DNA of 64,000 nucleotides, from the NCBI GenBank assembly GCA_029215795.1, contig JARDYH010000002.1, positions 59,249,001 to 59,313,000 on the forward strand, read 5' to 3'. Positions within the stretch are counted from its first letter, which is position 1. Each line of letters starts with the position of its first letter. Both the position numbers and the translations under genes were made by a program. The notes below the pieces were generated by a model. The model saw only the letters and a list, made by a program, of their open reading frames with translations. It was not told the DNA's origin and did not search any database. This DNA comes from Anniella stebbinsi. Taxonomy: Eukaryota > Chordata > Lepidosauria > Squamata > Anniellidae. Positions 48,293-60,101 of this stretch are shown one piece after another.

Positions 48293-48789
48293 TTAAAAAG
48301 CAATTATGTTATGAAGAGCTCTCCCTCCTCACTCTCTCTGTCTTTCACCGTTCCCTCCACACACTTTGCCTGTCAAGGGGAAGCAATCTCGTCAGTCCCT
48401 CCCTTGCTCCCTCCCAGTGCTCTGTGCTGGTGCAGGGGCCAGCGCCCTCACAGTCCCTCATTGCTGCCTCCCCCGCCCCAGGATGTTCCCCCATTCTGGA
48501 CCCAGCTTGGGACGTTCATTATCTTGCTCTGCCCGGCCAACATCAATTATGGAGGGGTGAGAAACTTTTTAACCTTTAAGCATAATTGAATGGTTCCACT
48601 GGGCCGCGGAGGTGCAGATGTGGCCCAGGAGCCATTCGGCCTACTCAGCCACCCTGTCCCAGTGCACCACGCCGTTTATGTTTATTTCTTTATATTCTTT
48701 TACTGTTTCTTTAATTCCGCTGGCCAGCAGAGGTGGTCCAACGGTAATTCAGCTTGCTGTACTGCCCTCCCTTTGTCCCGTCCCAGCAA

Positions 48790-48936
48790 CCAATCATGAT
48801 TCTGTGTTTTTAGATTGTGCCTTGTTTTATATATTTTAAAATGATTTCATGGTTTTAATTTTTGTGAACCGCCCAGAGAGCTTCGGCTATGGGGCGGTAT
48901 AAAAATGCAATAAATAAATAAATAAATAAATAAAAT
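48790..48936 (+). mobile_element. L2/CR1-clade LINE 3' end
   Basis: GTGAACCGCCCAGAGAGCTT and GGCTATGGGGCGGTATAAAA, then AAAT repeats. This is one of the least diverged 3' stems here. Confidence 0.9.
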
Positions 48937-49119
48937 ACATAAAGCCAGAGGTTGGTGACAGACTGGAGCTGCATGTCTGCGCCTCGCCGGCATGAAAACG
49001 TTGGCGTAATTACCCGGCTTTTTTAAAGCAGAGCATCAGGGGAATGCTCTCGGATGGCTCCACAATGGCGGCTGCATCATATAAATGACCTGCCACCACT
49101 ATGAATCCACCCCGGGTCT

Positions 49120-49248
49120 TTCCCCTCATCACTGCCTTTTAAACTTTTTAATGTTTAAATTTATATTGTAATTCTTATGGTTTTTAATTGTGCACTGCCC
49201 AGAGAGCTTTGGCTGATGGGCAGTATAAAGATGTAATAAATAAATAAA
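49120..49248 (+). mobile_element. L2/CR1-clade LINE 3' end (second)
   Basis: GTGCACTGCCCAGAGAGCTT, GGCTGATGGGCAGTATAAAG and an AAAT tail. Confidence 0.85.
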
Positions 49249-50016
49249 TGTGCCCTGAGTTTTAATTTGATCGGTCAAATCTGTATGTGTCTATTCTACA
49301 TTAGTTTACCATTCCAATAGGTTCTTCTGTATTTTAGCTTGTAACAGCAGAACTGACTAAAGCAGACTCATGGTGGCCACACTGGATTCTGGACCATAAG
49401 GAAATATAATTTATGTAGATTCCAGTGTTTTTCTTTTCCTCTATTTGGTCTCAGACAGCAATGATCAAATCAGCCTGTGAACCCCGAGAGAAGTCTACTA
49501 AGACTTTACTGGGGTTTTTTTTTTTTTTTGCAAGTGCTTTGTTGTTAAGGGCATAGTTACTATTAGACGTGCACAAACTAAAGAGCAGGAGGAGTAAACA
49601 ATGAAAGCCCCCATTAGGAATATTAATGCTGAGGAGCAAAATACCAAATAGAAAATATTTATGAAGTGAATGGGAAGTGAGAAACTAATGATCACTCAGT
49701 GCAGTACATCTTCTGGAGACAATACATCTGGAAATAAAAGTCTGTGCCAGTACACAGCTCATGAAACTGTTGAACTGTCTTGGGAGTGGGAACTCTGCTC
49801 TTAAACATTCACCAAGCACTATCCCTTACACCAAAGTAGCATCTGAAAGGGCAAGGGAGCACTTCATGACATGACTGTTTTAAAGAATTTATGCAGGTTA
49901 CTTGAAAAGAAACCCTGAAAATACCTTCCGCAGTATCCAAAGCTGCCCGTGTACTAGCAGGACCCATCACTAGCGCAATAGGAAGATACCAGATCTTGCC
50001 GTAATCGGAAACTTAC
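49249..50016. other. intron before TMEM232 exon
   Basis: No repeat was recognised. A 17-19 base T run lies near 49515. Confidence 0.4.
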
Positions 50017-50104
50017 CAAAATGCTCATTTCCAGAGTTGCTATTGTAAGTTCTAGTTCCTGGGACCGCAACAGAAACACCAGGAGTGCAGCAACAGTATT
50101 GATA
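50017..50104 (-). CDS. TMEM232: TMEM232 internal exon (tentative)
   Basis: This 88-base exon ends in a textbook donor, TTTTG|GTAAGT. It begins after GGGCAG, the only nearby AG giving the required phase: one base completes the TG left by the 53268 exon. The peptide INTVAALLVFLL aligns with LDSVLALLVL of mammalian TMEM232, directly after the QKK/QKD motif. The end ...EMSIL leads into QKSSEK of the 31064 exon, matching a mammalian MSVQNQEES. Doubt remains because the acceptor has a purine-rich rather than pyrimidine-rich run. The same frame is also open upstream to an ATG at 50154, directly preceded by a stop codon, so a separate first exon is possible. Length is about 12 residues shorter than the mammalian segment. 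Confidence 0.55.
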
Positions 50105-50904
50105 CTGCCCATTATCTTAATCTTTTTATTAAGCTCTTTATATTCTTCATCCATTTATTGTCATTTTTAAGTAGCAAAGGCTAGATTCTTTGAAAAGTTC
50201 AATTAAAATCAGAGATGTGGTTTGATTTAGTGAACCACACATTAAAGCAACTTTTTTATTCTGAAAAGCAAACTTAAGTTTGACTTCACAGACAGAAAAG
50301 AAAAAAAAAAGAAAAAGGGGTACTGGTGAAGCTCAAACACCCTCCCTAAGGGCTTAGCACTTACTGAAAGCGGTAAAACGAAGGGGGGGGATGAAAAAAC
50401 AACAGAGGTATGGAGTGGAATGACTATATTTTTGAATCATTTCATTTTATGCATTTAACAAAAAATGCATTGTATTATGCTGCTGGCGACAGCTAAGCTC
50501 ACTGCCTCAGACAAAAAGATCACTATTAATAACCTAATAACTTCTGGGACGTCTTTAGGTGCTAGATCCTGAAAGCATCCATTCATGCTTTGAATGTAAA
50601 CTCCTTGACGTCAGTACAATGCACGACCATTAGCATTTTCAGGATCATTATCTTAGAGTATAAATTTATCAAAGCATAGACCACCTCTTTTATTTAAGCA
50701 GAATACCATGGATAACACATCCCAATCAGTTAATAAATAAGAACAGAAACAAATAAGTGTGAATTCTCACCCTTCCTGAGATAATACGCATATAACTGAT
50801 TCCACATCAGCAGTAACAAATTAGTTTTACTCATCACTGGTATCTAAACTATTTCTTATAAATAGATAAATACATAGATAAATGCATGAACTAATATAGT
50901 ACTA

Positions 50905-51000
50905 TCAGTGTGCATTGTGCTTTAAAGAGCAAATGAACACAAACAAAAGTCCCTGACGCCAAGAGTTTACAATCTAAGATTTGACACAGGGGAGACATTG
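50905..51000 (-). mobile_element. old L2-type LINE 3' end
   Basis: AAAAGTCCCTGACGCCAAGA then GTTTACAATCTAAG is the inverse of the pattern at 26670-26785. Confidence 0.55.
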
Positions 51001-51711
51001 GGAATATCTTGTCATCTTGAAGCTTTCTTTGCCGGGAATGTTCTGCTGATATTATGGAATTTTAGAAAGGAGTATTAACAGACACTGTAAGACCTGGTGG
51101 CCTGGAGGGAAAAGATGATTCAGCAGGCAGACAAGCAAGTGGGGAGGTACAGTGTACCTGAGCAAATAGGACCCAGCAGTTTTATGGGGTCAGATGAACG
51201 CCTCTACATTCCTTGTGTACCATGATCTTTGCTAGGATGCTAGTTGTAGTTCTGTCCTCTGGCCACCTAAAGTGGTGGTGCTAACAGTGCAATGATATCG
51301 GCCCAGCAGCTTTGCCTGCCAGCATGCTGACACAGTGACCAAGGCCTCTAGGCTTCTTTTCAGAGTCCATAGTCCACGACACCAGTGGGTTACATATACA
51401 CGATTAACATACCCTTACATTAATTCATTACTCCAAGTTAAATGTGATAGTTTTAAGAACAGCTTCTCCATGATAGCTGTGAACTACCATTGTTTTACGT
51501 AAGAAAGTGCCACATTTTCAGGACAGATGGAATTTCAGCAACAGATTTATCAGCCGAATTCTATGTCTTGCTACATAAGCACACAATTCAACACTGCAGC
51601 ATTACACTAGTGTGGTATCAGCAATGTTACAGGCAAATGTAGTGGCACAAATGTTTAAAATCTGGGTGTTAATAATGGTTATGTTTCTTTGAATATTAGG
51701 TTTTGCCGTAC

Positions 51712-51792
51712 CTCCAACAGCAAATCATAGCCTTTGACTAGATATACTCGTAGCTCCAGAATATTCACCAGAGTCTCATTTGTTTGTGTAAA
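51712..51792 (-). other. candidate cryptic exon
   Basis: An 81-base segment with a strong acceptor (CCTTGTTTTCTGTCTCAG) and a good donor (TTGGAG|GTACGG). It has one open frame of 27 codons, FTQTNETLVN to GYDLLLE. It does not fit TMEM232: placed between the 53268 and 50104 exons, the required phase meets a stop after nine codons. I do not recognise the peptide. Confidence 0.35.
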
Positions 51793-52065
51793 CTGAGACA
51801 GAAAACAAGGAAAGGGAGGGATATTTCCTGGGAAATGACCTGAACTGCTCTATCCCAATTTCCTCCAGGTGAAAATCACTACTTGAAATCTGCAGATTCA
51901 TTAGATCTATACAGGCTTGTCCACCTGTGTGAGCAAATAACTATGTTAACTCCAACAATCCTGCCCAACCCATCCTGAACGTGAGACTAAGTATGGAAAC
52001 AGTTATGGGCTCATAGCATGAGCTGGGACTCCATCACATGACTAAACACAAAAGACACTGACTGG

Positions 52066-52552
52066 GTTCAGATGACACGATACCAAACATTGGGTTAAAT
52101 AGTCAATGATGGGTTACATAGTCAACAGTTGGTATCGTGTCATCTGTGGGGGCTTTTTTACACCACATTTGGTTATTTGACCAAAATAACCAACACTGTG
52201 CAGAGTTGATTATTTGAACAACTGTTGGTTATCGTGTTGTGTGTTGGGCGCCATTGACTATTTCATTGCACAGAAGTCCCCTAGCAAAAGCGACCAAAGA
52301 GGCAGCTGCCGCTCTAGTCCAATTGGCAGAACTAGCAATGGCTGATGGTATACCAGTAGGAGGACTGGGGAGAGAAATGGCGGGGGATGTGTCAATCAAA
52401 CACACCATTGACTAATAGTCAACTAGACGCTGGCCTTAATCCACACCACAGTTGATTATAATCAGGTCATGTGGGGAATACCCCCTCGATAATCAAAAGT
52501 GGAGTTGACTGTTAACCCACCACTGACTATTGCGTTGTCGGAATGCAGCCAC
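52066..52552. mobile_element. inverted-repeat element, AACCCA family
   Basis: CTGGGTTCAGATGACACGAT at the left and TATTGCGTTGTCGGAATGCAG at the right are imperfect inverted ends. GTTAAATAGTCAATGATGGG and TTAACCCACCACTGACTA are inner arms. A second end-like GGTATCGTGTCATCTG lies at 52131. Confidence 0.6.
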
Positions 52553-53267
52553 TCTAACACTCAAGGACAATGTTGCCTCTTTCCTACATTATTCCAACCC
52601 CCTTAGTCTTACATAAGCTAAATGTCTGCAAATTTCAAGAAGATCATATCTGATTGTCAAGCCTAATTAGTAGAAATATTTTTATATAATTAGTTGTTGC
52701 ATAAATGCATATCTTTATATTTATCCAATAAGATTCTTTCTGGCAAAATGGCTTAAAATTAAGCATAATGGAGAGCTCCAATGAAAGCAATCCACAATTA
52801 CAACCTGTTGTTGTTTCAATTAGCAGAAGCTATCAGTTCCAGTATAAAATTAATTGTAGGCATTCAGAATTAGTTTACAGTACACTTTGCATATAAAGGG
52901 CACCCAAAATTGAAGCCAAGTACCTGTCCCAGAAGGATAGCACATTGCATTGCAGCTGCTTAGTTATGGGGAAATTACTGCATCTTGAAATGCTGCAATG
53001 AAGTTCTATCAATAACAGCCATAATTTAATGAAAGTCAACTAGTGAAAAATCTATGTATGTGCTTCTAGCAAAAAGGCAAAAACAATTTATTGATAAACT
53101 GAAGCAATACAAAGTACATAAATTGCTTCTCCTTCTGGCAAAAAATATATAAATCTATTTGACGGGCGACTTTAGGGTGATTAACATTTAGACATAAAGG
53201 TTATTTAACATTTCAGCACAAAGGTTATTGCCATAAAGATTACATTAAGTTATAAAGTTGTCCTTAC
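52553..53267. other. short intron between TMEM232 exons
   Basis: Nothing recognised beyond a repeated GGTTATT word near 53190-53230. Confidence 0.4.
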
Positions 53268-53424
53268 CAGTCTTTCTGATGAAGCTGTTCCTTATAGAAT
53301 AGGACATGCTTGAGCACTTCATCTATTTCAGAGCAGCTGTTATGTACACAAACCCAAACAAGAAGGCTTTGCCAAAGAAATGGCTTAATTTTGAACTGCT
53401 TTTGTTCAGGATTTAATTCAACTG
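53268..53424 (-). CDS. TMEM232: TMEM232 internal exon
   Basis: The acceptor GTGCAG at 53430-53425 follows a T-rich tract (about 53440-53460) and the donor is GACTG|GTAAGG, a good consensus. There are 51 whole codons with split codons at both ends. The peptide contains KPFLWQSLLVWVCVHNS and HVLFYKEQLHQKD; these follow the TMEM232 pattern LLWHCVAAWSCVQNN ... LVFHKTQLQKK closely. The tryptophan-rich hydrophobic run is a likely membrane or buried helix. An alternative acceptor (CTAG, about 20 bases upstream) is stronger by sequence but would put the frame against the previous exon, so I chose GTGCAG on phase. The next exon down is at 50104, 3.2 kb away. Confidence 0.82.
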
Positions 53425-53639
53425 CTGCACCAGTACTCATGGGTGGCTAGAAAAAATAAGTTAAATCCATTAATAAGACTTCTGAATACAAAGTTAATTG
53501 GTAATTTTCTGCAAAGACTTGCATCTCAATTTTTTCCATCATAATATTTGACTCGATCAGCATTATATTTTCATGCAGAGTACAACTAATTTCATTCTCA
53601 CAATGCATTAAAAATAGCTCCAGGACACAGTAAAAATAA

Positions 53640-53802
53640 TGTTTTTATTTGCTGTCTTTTATTATGGTTCTCTGATGTGTTAGTGTTCATTGTATTGTAT
53701 TAGGTTTTAAATAATTTATTGTCTACATTACCGTATAGTGCCCTGGAATCTGATTTGATGAAGAATAGTATAGAAATGTTTCAAATAAATAAACAAATAA
53801 AC
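53640..53802 (+). mobile_element. degenerate LINE 3' end
   Basis: CTGGAATCTGATTTGATGAA and GAAATGTTTCAAATAAATAA followed by an AAAC/AAAT tail suggest an L2/CR1-clade 3' end. Confidence 0.45.
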
Positions 53803-55889
53803 CATTGCTCTTCTTTGAGTGTTTTTGCTGTACAATCAGATGCATGCAAAATGAAGACATTGTGGAACATCAAACAGCTGTATGGTGTAATCCAAGGGAT
53901 GTGTCCCAGGATCCTTTGCAATGTTGTAAGGGTTCTTAGATCATATCATGCTTCATTGCTTCTCCCAAGGCCAGCCCTACCACAAGGGAGAATGAAGCAG
54001 CCACCCCAGGCACTAAATGCTGAGGGGTTGGAATGGTAGCAGAGTGCTGAAGAAGTGAAATCTGTGTTCTACATGGCCTGACCTGCACACATAATAAAAT
54101 GAAATGAAACTAATCTAGAAGGTCTGCAATTACATATACACAAACACACACCTTCGCCCATATGTAGTCCAGCCTAGCTACCTATTTCTTCCATGTGTCG
54201 GCTGGGTACTGATAGGCTGTTTATAGGGTTGTTTTGTATATTTGATGCAACTGCTCCAGAAGCATGGTAAAATAGGAATGGGAAGAACAGGGACGCTTTC
54301 CTCACTTCATTACGCAATCCAACATATGGAAAGGCGGTGATTGAAAATAATGCCAGAATTCTTAATTTAGCTCATTAACTCTACACCAGTTCTCGCCTTA
54401 AGTGGGAATACAAAAGAAAGAGAGCCTTTGTCACAATAATGATGTCTATAGGCAACAAGATGCTTCCGAATCACTGGAGAAAAGAAATCATGGAGAAAGA
54501 AGTGTTTTCAAGTTGTTACAAAAGCTTCCTCGTTGTCTTGTCAAACGAATTGCTTCGCAAAAATAATGGGATTTAGAAAGTTGGTACATATATTCTGCAT
54601 TAGAGGGTATAACAGAGTACAAATGCTTAACATACGAAGGAAAGTCTTCGCAAAGCAGGCTATGTCTGATGATTTTGCATTTTAGATGGTATCCACCTAC
54701 ACATTTCAGCTGCACATTACAGCTTCGCCTTATATGCCTATTTTTATTTTCCTTATTTCAACAAGTGCCATTCTTTGGCATAGCTCTGAATCTCTCCATA
54801 AAAAGTAACAGAGCAGAAAAAGATTTCAGAAACATTATACAAGAGACAGCTAAAAATATCAGGGTGGTGATTCAATTACTATTAATGGAGCTTAGTCTCC
54901 ATAATATATTTAATTGAGCTGTGCAATAAATTATTCCTCAAGGTTTTCTAAATTGAGAAGTACATCTCTATAGCACCCTCCAGCAAACCAGGATGAGTGA
55001 AAGATCTCTAACTGGAGCCCTGGGTAATTTAAAACAAAATCAATTCCAGTCCATATCCTGCCCCTTGAGCTTTCCTTTCGCACACTGAAATATGCAGGAG
55101 AGTTGCTACAGCCCTTGAGCTGCATTAACTCAAGCACGGTAGGGCCAAGGGATAACTCAAGGGGGTGAGAAATAGAGGATAGTAGTGCATAAGCCACCCC
55201 ATTAGCATTCAATCTTTGTTCTCTGAATAGCCCCACTGTTACCAAAAGCAAGTATTTAGGGCACAGCCTAGAGCAAGCTGGCCTTTTCAAATGGAAAAGC
55301 TAGCTACAAAGTTTATCAAATAACACCTTTTTGTTCAATGTCCTATATACTCTGCCTTCATAATAATTTCCTTCAATTTGATCTATCTCACATTTCCCTC
55401 TATAGTCATGTGTACAAGGTCCAAACATGGAAAGGGTAGAAAGTACACTTGAACATCCATGGGGCAATCCAAGCTGCAACCCTATTACCATGAGGCAAAA
55501 CTGTAGATTATGGCTGAGGATATTTATGGAAATTGGTTTCCTTTTATCTACGTACCAACTGTTCAGATCTTGTGAGATCTGCCAGAGCCAAACAGAAGCA
55601 GTGACAGAGCAAAACAAGAAACATTCTAAACAATGGGAGCGACATTAATTGTGATGTGGACCAGGCAGTACAGGGCATGATGCTGATGGCCTTTCCTAGT
55701 GGATTATTTCCTTTAGCATCTGGTTTTCAGAGGGATGCTTGGTTTGAAGTTGGGTGTTGATTTAGCTAATCATAAGTAAACAACCCTTCTTCCAGGAATT
55801 TGTCTAAACCCTATTTAAAAGGATCTAAAATAAATAGCACCTTGCAACAGTGAATTCCTTAAATTAATTAATTACATGTTCAACTTGTG
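53803..55889. other. unique-looking intron
   Basis: Over 2 kb without recognised repeats or exons. Several 75-119-codon frames (for example 54931-55290 minus) show no domain and no matching splice phases. Confidence 0.4.
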
Positions 55890-56090
55890 AAATAGTAGTT
55901 GGGGAGGGATTATAGCCAAATACTACAGCACCTGCTTTACATACAAAAGGTCCCAGATTCAGTCACTGGCATCTCCAGCTAAAAGGGTAAGATAGTGGAC
56001 AATGTGGAAGACCTCTGCCGAAGACCCTGGAGAGCTGGCCTGAGTCAGAATGTTCAATGCTGAGCTAGAGGGACAAATAGACAACTTGGG
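55890..56090 (+). mobile_element. tRNA-derived SINE (family 2), 5' part
   Basis: GGGAGGGATTATAGCCAAAT (box A region), CCCAGATTCAGTCACTGGCA (box B region), CCTGGAGAGCTGGCCTGAGT and GCTGAGCTAGAGGGAC. The missing SINE end, CTAAGGCAACTTCC, reappears at 56482 after an inserted LINE. Confidence 0.8.
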
Positions 56091-56477
56091 AGCAGGATAC
56101 CTGAGAGAACGCCTTCTCCCTTACTAACCTGTCAAATTTCTGAGGTCATCAAAGAGCATGCTCCTGGTGGCTCCTCATAGACCTATGGCCTCATAGACCC
56201 TTCAGTATGGTGGTGCCTTTTCTTTGGAACTCCCTGCCCCTGGAGCTCAGGCAGGCACCAACCCTGTTTTGCTTCCGCGCCTCCTGAAAACAGTCCTATT
56301 CCAGGAAACATTCCTTAATTGACCAGCCACCATTTTTGGTATTTTACTGGTACTCTGTTTTAAAACAAACAATTTTAATATGATGTTTTAATCTTTTTAA
56401 TGTTTTACCCTTATGTTCACCACACCATCTTAAATGTGGAGCGATACAGAAATGTTATAAATAAAATAAAATAAAAT
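56091..56477 (+). mobile_element. L2/CR1-clade LINE 3' part inserted in SINE
   Basis: GAGAACGCCTTCTCCCTTAC, GGAACTCCCTGCCCCTGGAG, then AATGTGGAGCGATACAGAAA and an AAAAT tail. ATAGAC/ATAGTC at the two borders is a likely target duplication. Sister copy at 43549-43970. Confidence 0.82.
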
Positions 56478-56499
56478 AATAGTCTAAGGCAACTTCCAA

Positions 56500-57711
56500 G
56501 ATTCCCCAAGTGTGCAGCACTGCTTTGTGAGCCTGCCAGAATTTCTTTTGTCTGGGAGAGAAGCATTTCAAAGCATGGTACACACATATCAAATCTGGAG
56601 CACCAGCGAACAGTAACACAGTCCACTGGTAGAAATCACCCATTGCAACCGCAGGGTGACTAAGAAGGCCTTACCAATAACCTTGGAGGGAGCAACTCAG
56701 TCAGCATTGCACAAGTGTGCAGCTGCTGACCGGCTAGCAAACCCTCTCACATCAGCATGGTATGTGTCACAGCAGCAGCAGTGAGTGGTTTCTCTGCTAG
56801 CAAATCATCTCACTGGCTACCACTTGTCAGGAGGTCAATTTTTTAACAGGAGAAATGGTTTTGTTGGTTTAATGCCTGAGGCTCAGCCTCCACCTCTGCT
56901 TAGTATTCAATCTGTGTTCTTCTGCAAGTCCCTTGTCTCTCAGCCTTACTGCAGCAAAGTAGCAGCAAATGTGGGCGTTCGGGAATAATTTCACATTTGG
57001 AACTCTGCCTTGTACTGAGTTTGTGGTCTTGAGCAAGTCATCTGTTTCTGTCTAGTCCAATGGAGGGCAACACGTGACCAGTAGGCCTCATGAGGCCTCT
57101 GCTGCCACCTCCAAATTCATGTAGTGTTCTGAAATAATTCCTTTTAAGTGTTGGGGGGGGGGGGTTCTTTATAGGAAAAAATGGCATCCTTAGCACTACA
57201 GAGTGCCCAAAGCGTCAAATTTAGCTTAAGTTTGACCCTGGGGCCTTTCGTTCCCCAAAACAACATCCCACAGACTGTGGTCCATGGGGGGGGGGGGGGA
57301 ACAAGGGGCAAAAATGGCCCCCAGACATCCCAAAGTTGCCCATCCCCGATCTTGTCCAACACTGTATTTATCTTGTCTAGCCAAATTCCTCTGGGAACCT
57401 TATAATCTCCCTTGTTCATCCCCAGCATCTGGTATTCTGAGGTATACTGATTTTACTATCATGACTGATCTTACTATCATGGGATACAACAGACAGGAGA
57501 ATCTTTGGGTGAGTGGAGCCAAGGAAAGGTATGATGGGACCTGGGACCCAGCATGGTAAGGTTACTGGGACTTGTTGAAACTTCCTGTTTTGAAGGCTCT
57601 AGCCTCCCCAGCCCAAAGCCAAACTCTATCAGTAAGAGGTTAAGAAATGCAAAAGGTTTTGATCGTTCACAAGTTTCATAGTTTCTATTTTACATGTGTG
57701 TGCTTTATAAA

Positions 57712-57748
<37 letters not shown>

Positions 57749-57889
57749 TATGACATTTATGAAACTTGCAAACTATATTTTTTAAAGGCTTTACTGCAGA
57801 GGCTGAATTCTTGCATACACTTACCAAACCCAAGCTGCATTTTCTCTATATGCACATGGTTGTAATTCATTAGGTATATATTTCACCTT
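56500..57889. other. intron with G-runs and CA microsatellite
   Basis: G runs near 57151-57163 and 57287-57299, and a CA microsatellite at 57715-57745. The stretch between the G-runs may be repetitive but was not identified. Confidence 0.4.
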
Positions 57890-58083
57890 TCCTACAAGCA
57901 GCTCATCATGGTGTCCTTTCAGGATATCTTCCCCCCACCCTGCCCCAAAGTAGGTTAGGTTGAAAGATACTGACTGGCCCAGGTTTACCCAGCAAGCATC
58001 ATGGGTTAGTGGAGATCTGTTCCTAGTTCTCTCCAGTCCAGGTTTGCCATTCTCACTACTACACTACACTGGCTCTGGCTCTC
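57890..58083 (-). mobile_element. SINE family 1
   Basis: Reversed body AAAGTAGGTTAGGTTGAAAG, CAGGTTTACCCAGCAAGCAT, then reversed promoter TCTCACTACTACACTACACT and GGCTCTGG at the end. Confidence 0.75.
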
Positions 58084-58206
58084 GGATGACTTGTATTCAT
58101 ATCATGCATATTGAGGAACATGTCCATATTCATCATCAATAAATGTGCTGTATAACAGACCACTGGAAAATTCAGATGAGGTTCCTTTCCAGGGACATAC
58201 TGTAGG

Positions 58207-58923
58207 TAGGGTGACCAGATGGCTCGGGGTTTCCCGGTCCTAACCGGGAAACCTGGGGCGAACTGGCCCAACCGGGGGGCGATGGGGGCAAACCGGGGTG
58301 GCGGGGTCACGCGGCGGTGGCAGCAAGCGAGGAGCGGCGGTAGACCCGGCGGTGGTGGCGGCGGAGGAGCCCGGGAAGCGGCCGCCCCAGCAGGTAAGTG
58401 CCCTCCCTCGCGCCTCGCGCTCCTTACCCACAGGGGCGTCCGCTTCCCTCCGGTGCTCGAATCTACTGAGAAACAGGCTTCGCAGCCTGTCCCTCAGTAG
58501 CGCACCGGGTGATGACGTCGGGTGATGATACTGAGTCGCCATCGCGACTAGCCCCGAAGAGGCCAGAGGCCGCGCGGAAGAGGCGGGGGAGGGCCGATTA
58601 CGTCACTTCCGGATCCGGCCCTCCCCTGCCTCTTCCGTGCGGCCGCTGGCCTTATGAGCCCAGCGGCGGGGGACCCAGCGGCGGCGGAGGAAGACCCGGC
58701 GGCGGGGGACCTGGGGGGGGGCGGCGGACCCGGCGGGGGCGGCAGCGGAAAAGAACCCGGTAGGTCCGGGCTGATGTTTTTTGGGGGTGGGTGGCTTGGT
58801 GGGGGGTTATTTTGGGTGGGGGGGTGGCTTGGGGGGTTAGTTTTGGGGGGTGGCTTGGTGGGGGGGTTGTTTTGGGTGGCGGGGGGGGACCGGGATTTTG
58901 GGTTCCAAAATCTGGTCACCCTA
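58207..58923. mobile_element. CpG-rich hAT-like element with internal palindrome
   Basis: Starts TAGGGTGACCAGAT and ends ATCTGGTCACCCTA. The 8-mer ACTGTAGG flanks it: directly at the left (58199-58206), and 4 bp away at the right (58928-58935). The interior is very GC- and CpG-rich. It contains 35-bp inverted arms (58561-58595 and 58617-58651) around TTACGTCACTTCCGGATCC. This loop joins a CRE-like TACGTCA to an ETS-like CACTTCCGG, and a further TGACGTCG lies at 58513. G-rich GGGGTGG repeats fill 58770-58890. No transposase was seen. Confidence 0.82.
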
Positions 58924-58939
58924 ACTAACTGTAGGTGCC

Positions 58940-60101
58940 TGACAACATATATTTGTTCCTGCAAAGCTGTTAATAAATGCCATTCTCATCCAAAGGAATC
59001 TCATCCAGGTCCACCTGCAAGCCCTGCTTGTGTTTCAGAGTTCTTGCTATGAGTTCTAATCACTTTTGGTTCAGGGCAACGGACAAGCATCAGATGACTC
59101 CACAGACCTTTTACATTGACAGCCAAGGAGAAATGTATTATCTAAACTGGTCAATGTATGACTGCCTCCACAGCTAGATTTTTTTTTCACTTTGCCCAAT
59201 GGCTTTTACTTGCAACATCCATACCCATGGAATGCAAACTGCCAATAAACAGTTTGCCTGACACCACCCTGAGACAGCAAGAATGTTCATGATGTAACAG
59301 CAGTGGAGAAGACCAAAGAGGATGAAAGGGAAATGTTGCCCTCAGGTCACATTATTGGACTGGAGGACGGAATGTCAGTGCATTGGCACAGCCTTCGATT
59401 CAATGCAATATTAAAAAGAAGAGTGAGCTATCCCTTCTGTTGACTATCAATTATGATTGACTCTTGATTTTTGCACTGAATAAAACTTTTTTTATTATTA
59501 AAAAGCAGGATGTACATTTTAATCTTACCCTAGTATTTCGGGAGAGTCAATGGGTTTGATCCAAGGGTTCCCATCTTGGACTAGGCATAAATTGCAGGTG
59601 AATCTCTTACCCTCAGGGATACCTGAACCACCTTGTAATCTGAGGTGGTTCAGATCCAAAGAGGTCCAAAGCCCAGTAGACCTTGGATCCACCTCTAAAG
59701 GCCTTATAGGTGTGTTCTGACAAATATATTTTTGAAATTTCCCTCAAGGTGTCTATAAATGGAAAATGCTAGACAGAGAGGAGGGAGAAGCAGAGGTAGT
59801 TTTCTGACTGACAACTCTAGCTTCTAAGCAGGAAAAGACTTTTCTAGGGCTGTCCTTTTACTTCCAATCACAGTGGTTTTGAGAGGGATATAGAAGAATA
59901 TATCAGAAGTTATTTCCATACATTCATGATCTGAGAAATCCTGTTTCAGAGATCAAGCTTTGACCAGTATAAACTATATATTTTATTGAACTGTTTCCAA
60001 TCTGTCCAGTTCAACTCAGCTTTAAGAGTTTTAACTGAATCATAAGCACACTTATTTAATCATGGTAATGCTGCATGTTATATTATCCAATTAGATGTTA
60101 C
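58940..60101. other. intron before first visible TMEM232 exon
   Basis: Nothing recognised. An AATAAAACTTTTTTT word at 59479 looks like an old poly(A) signal but has no gene before it. Confidence 0.4.

Noticed and set aside
47894..48589. Longest open frame of the window, 231 codons on the plus strand
   Set aside because: Pro/Ser-rich, runs through a SINE, no domain, and the surrounding DNA is GC-rich; the opposite strand is open as well.
50905..51400. Possible exon around 51300 (MLAGKAAGP on the minus strand)
   Set aside because: No splice signals in phase and no resemblance to TMEM232.
54488..54715. Minus-strand frame of 75 codons that looks protein-like (FPSYVKHLYSVIPSN)
   Set aside because: No family match, no splice sites in phase with TMEM232 exons on either side, and not needed to complete the protein.
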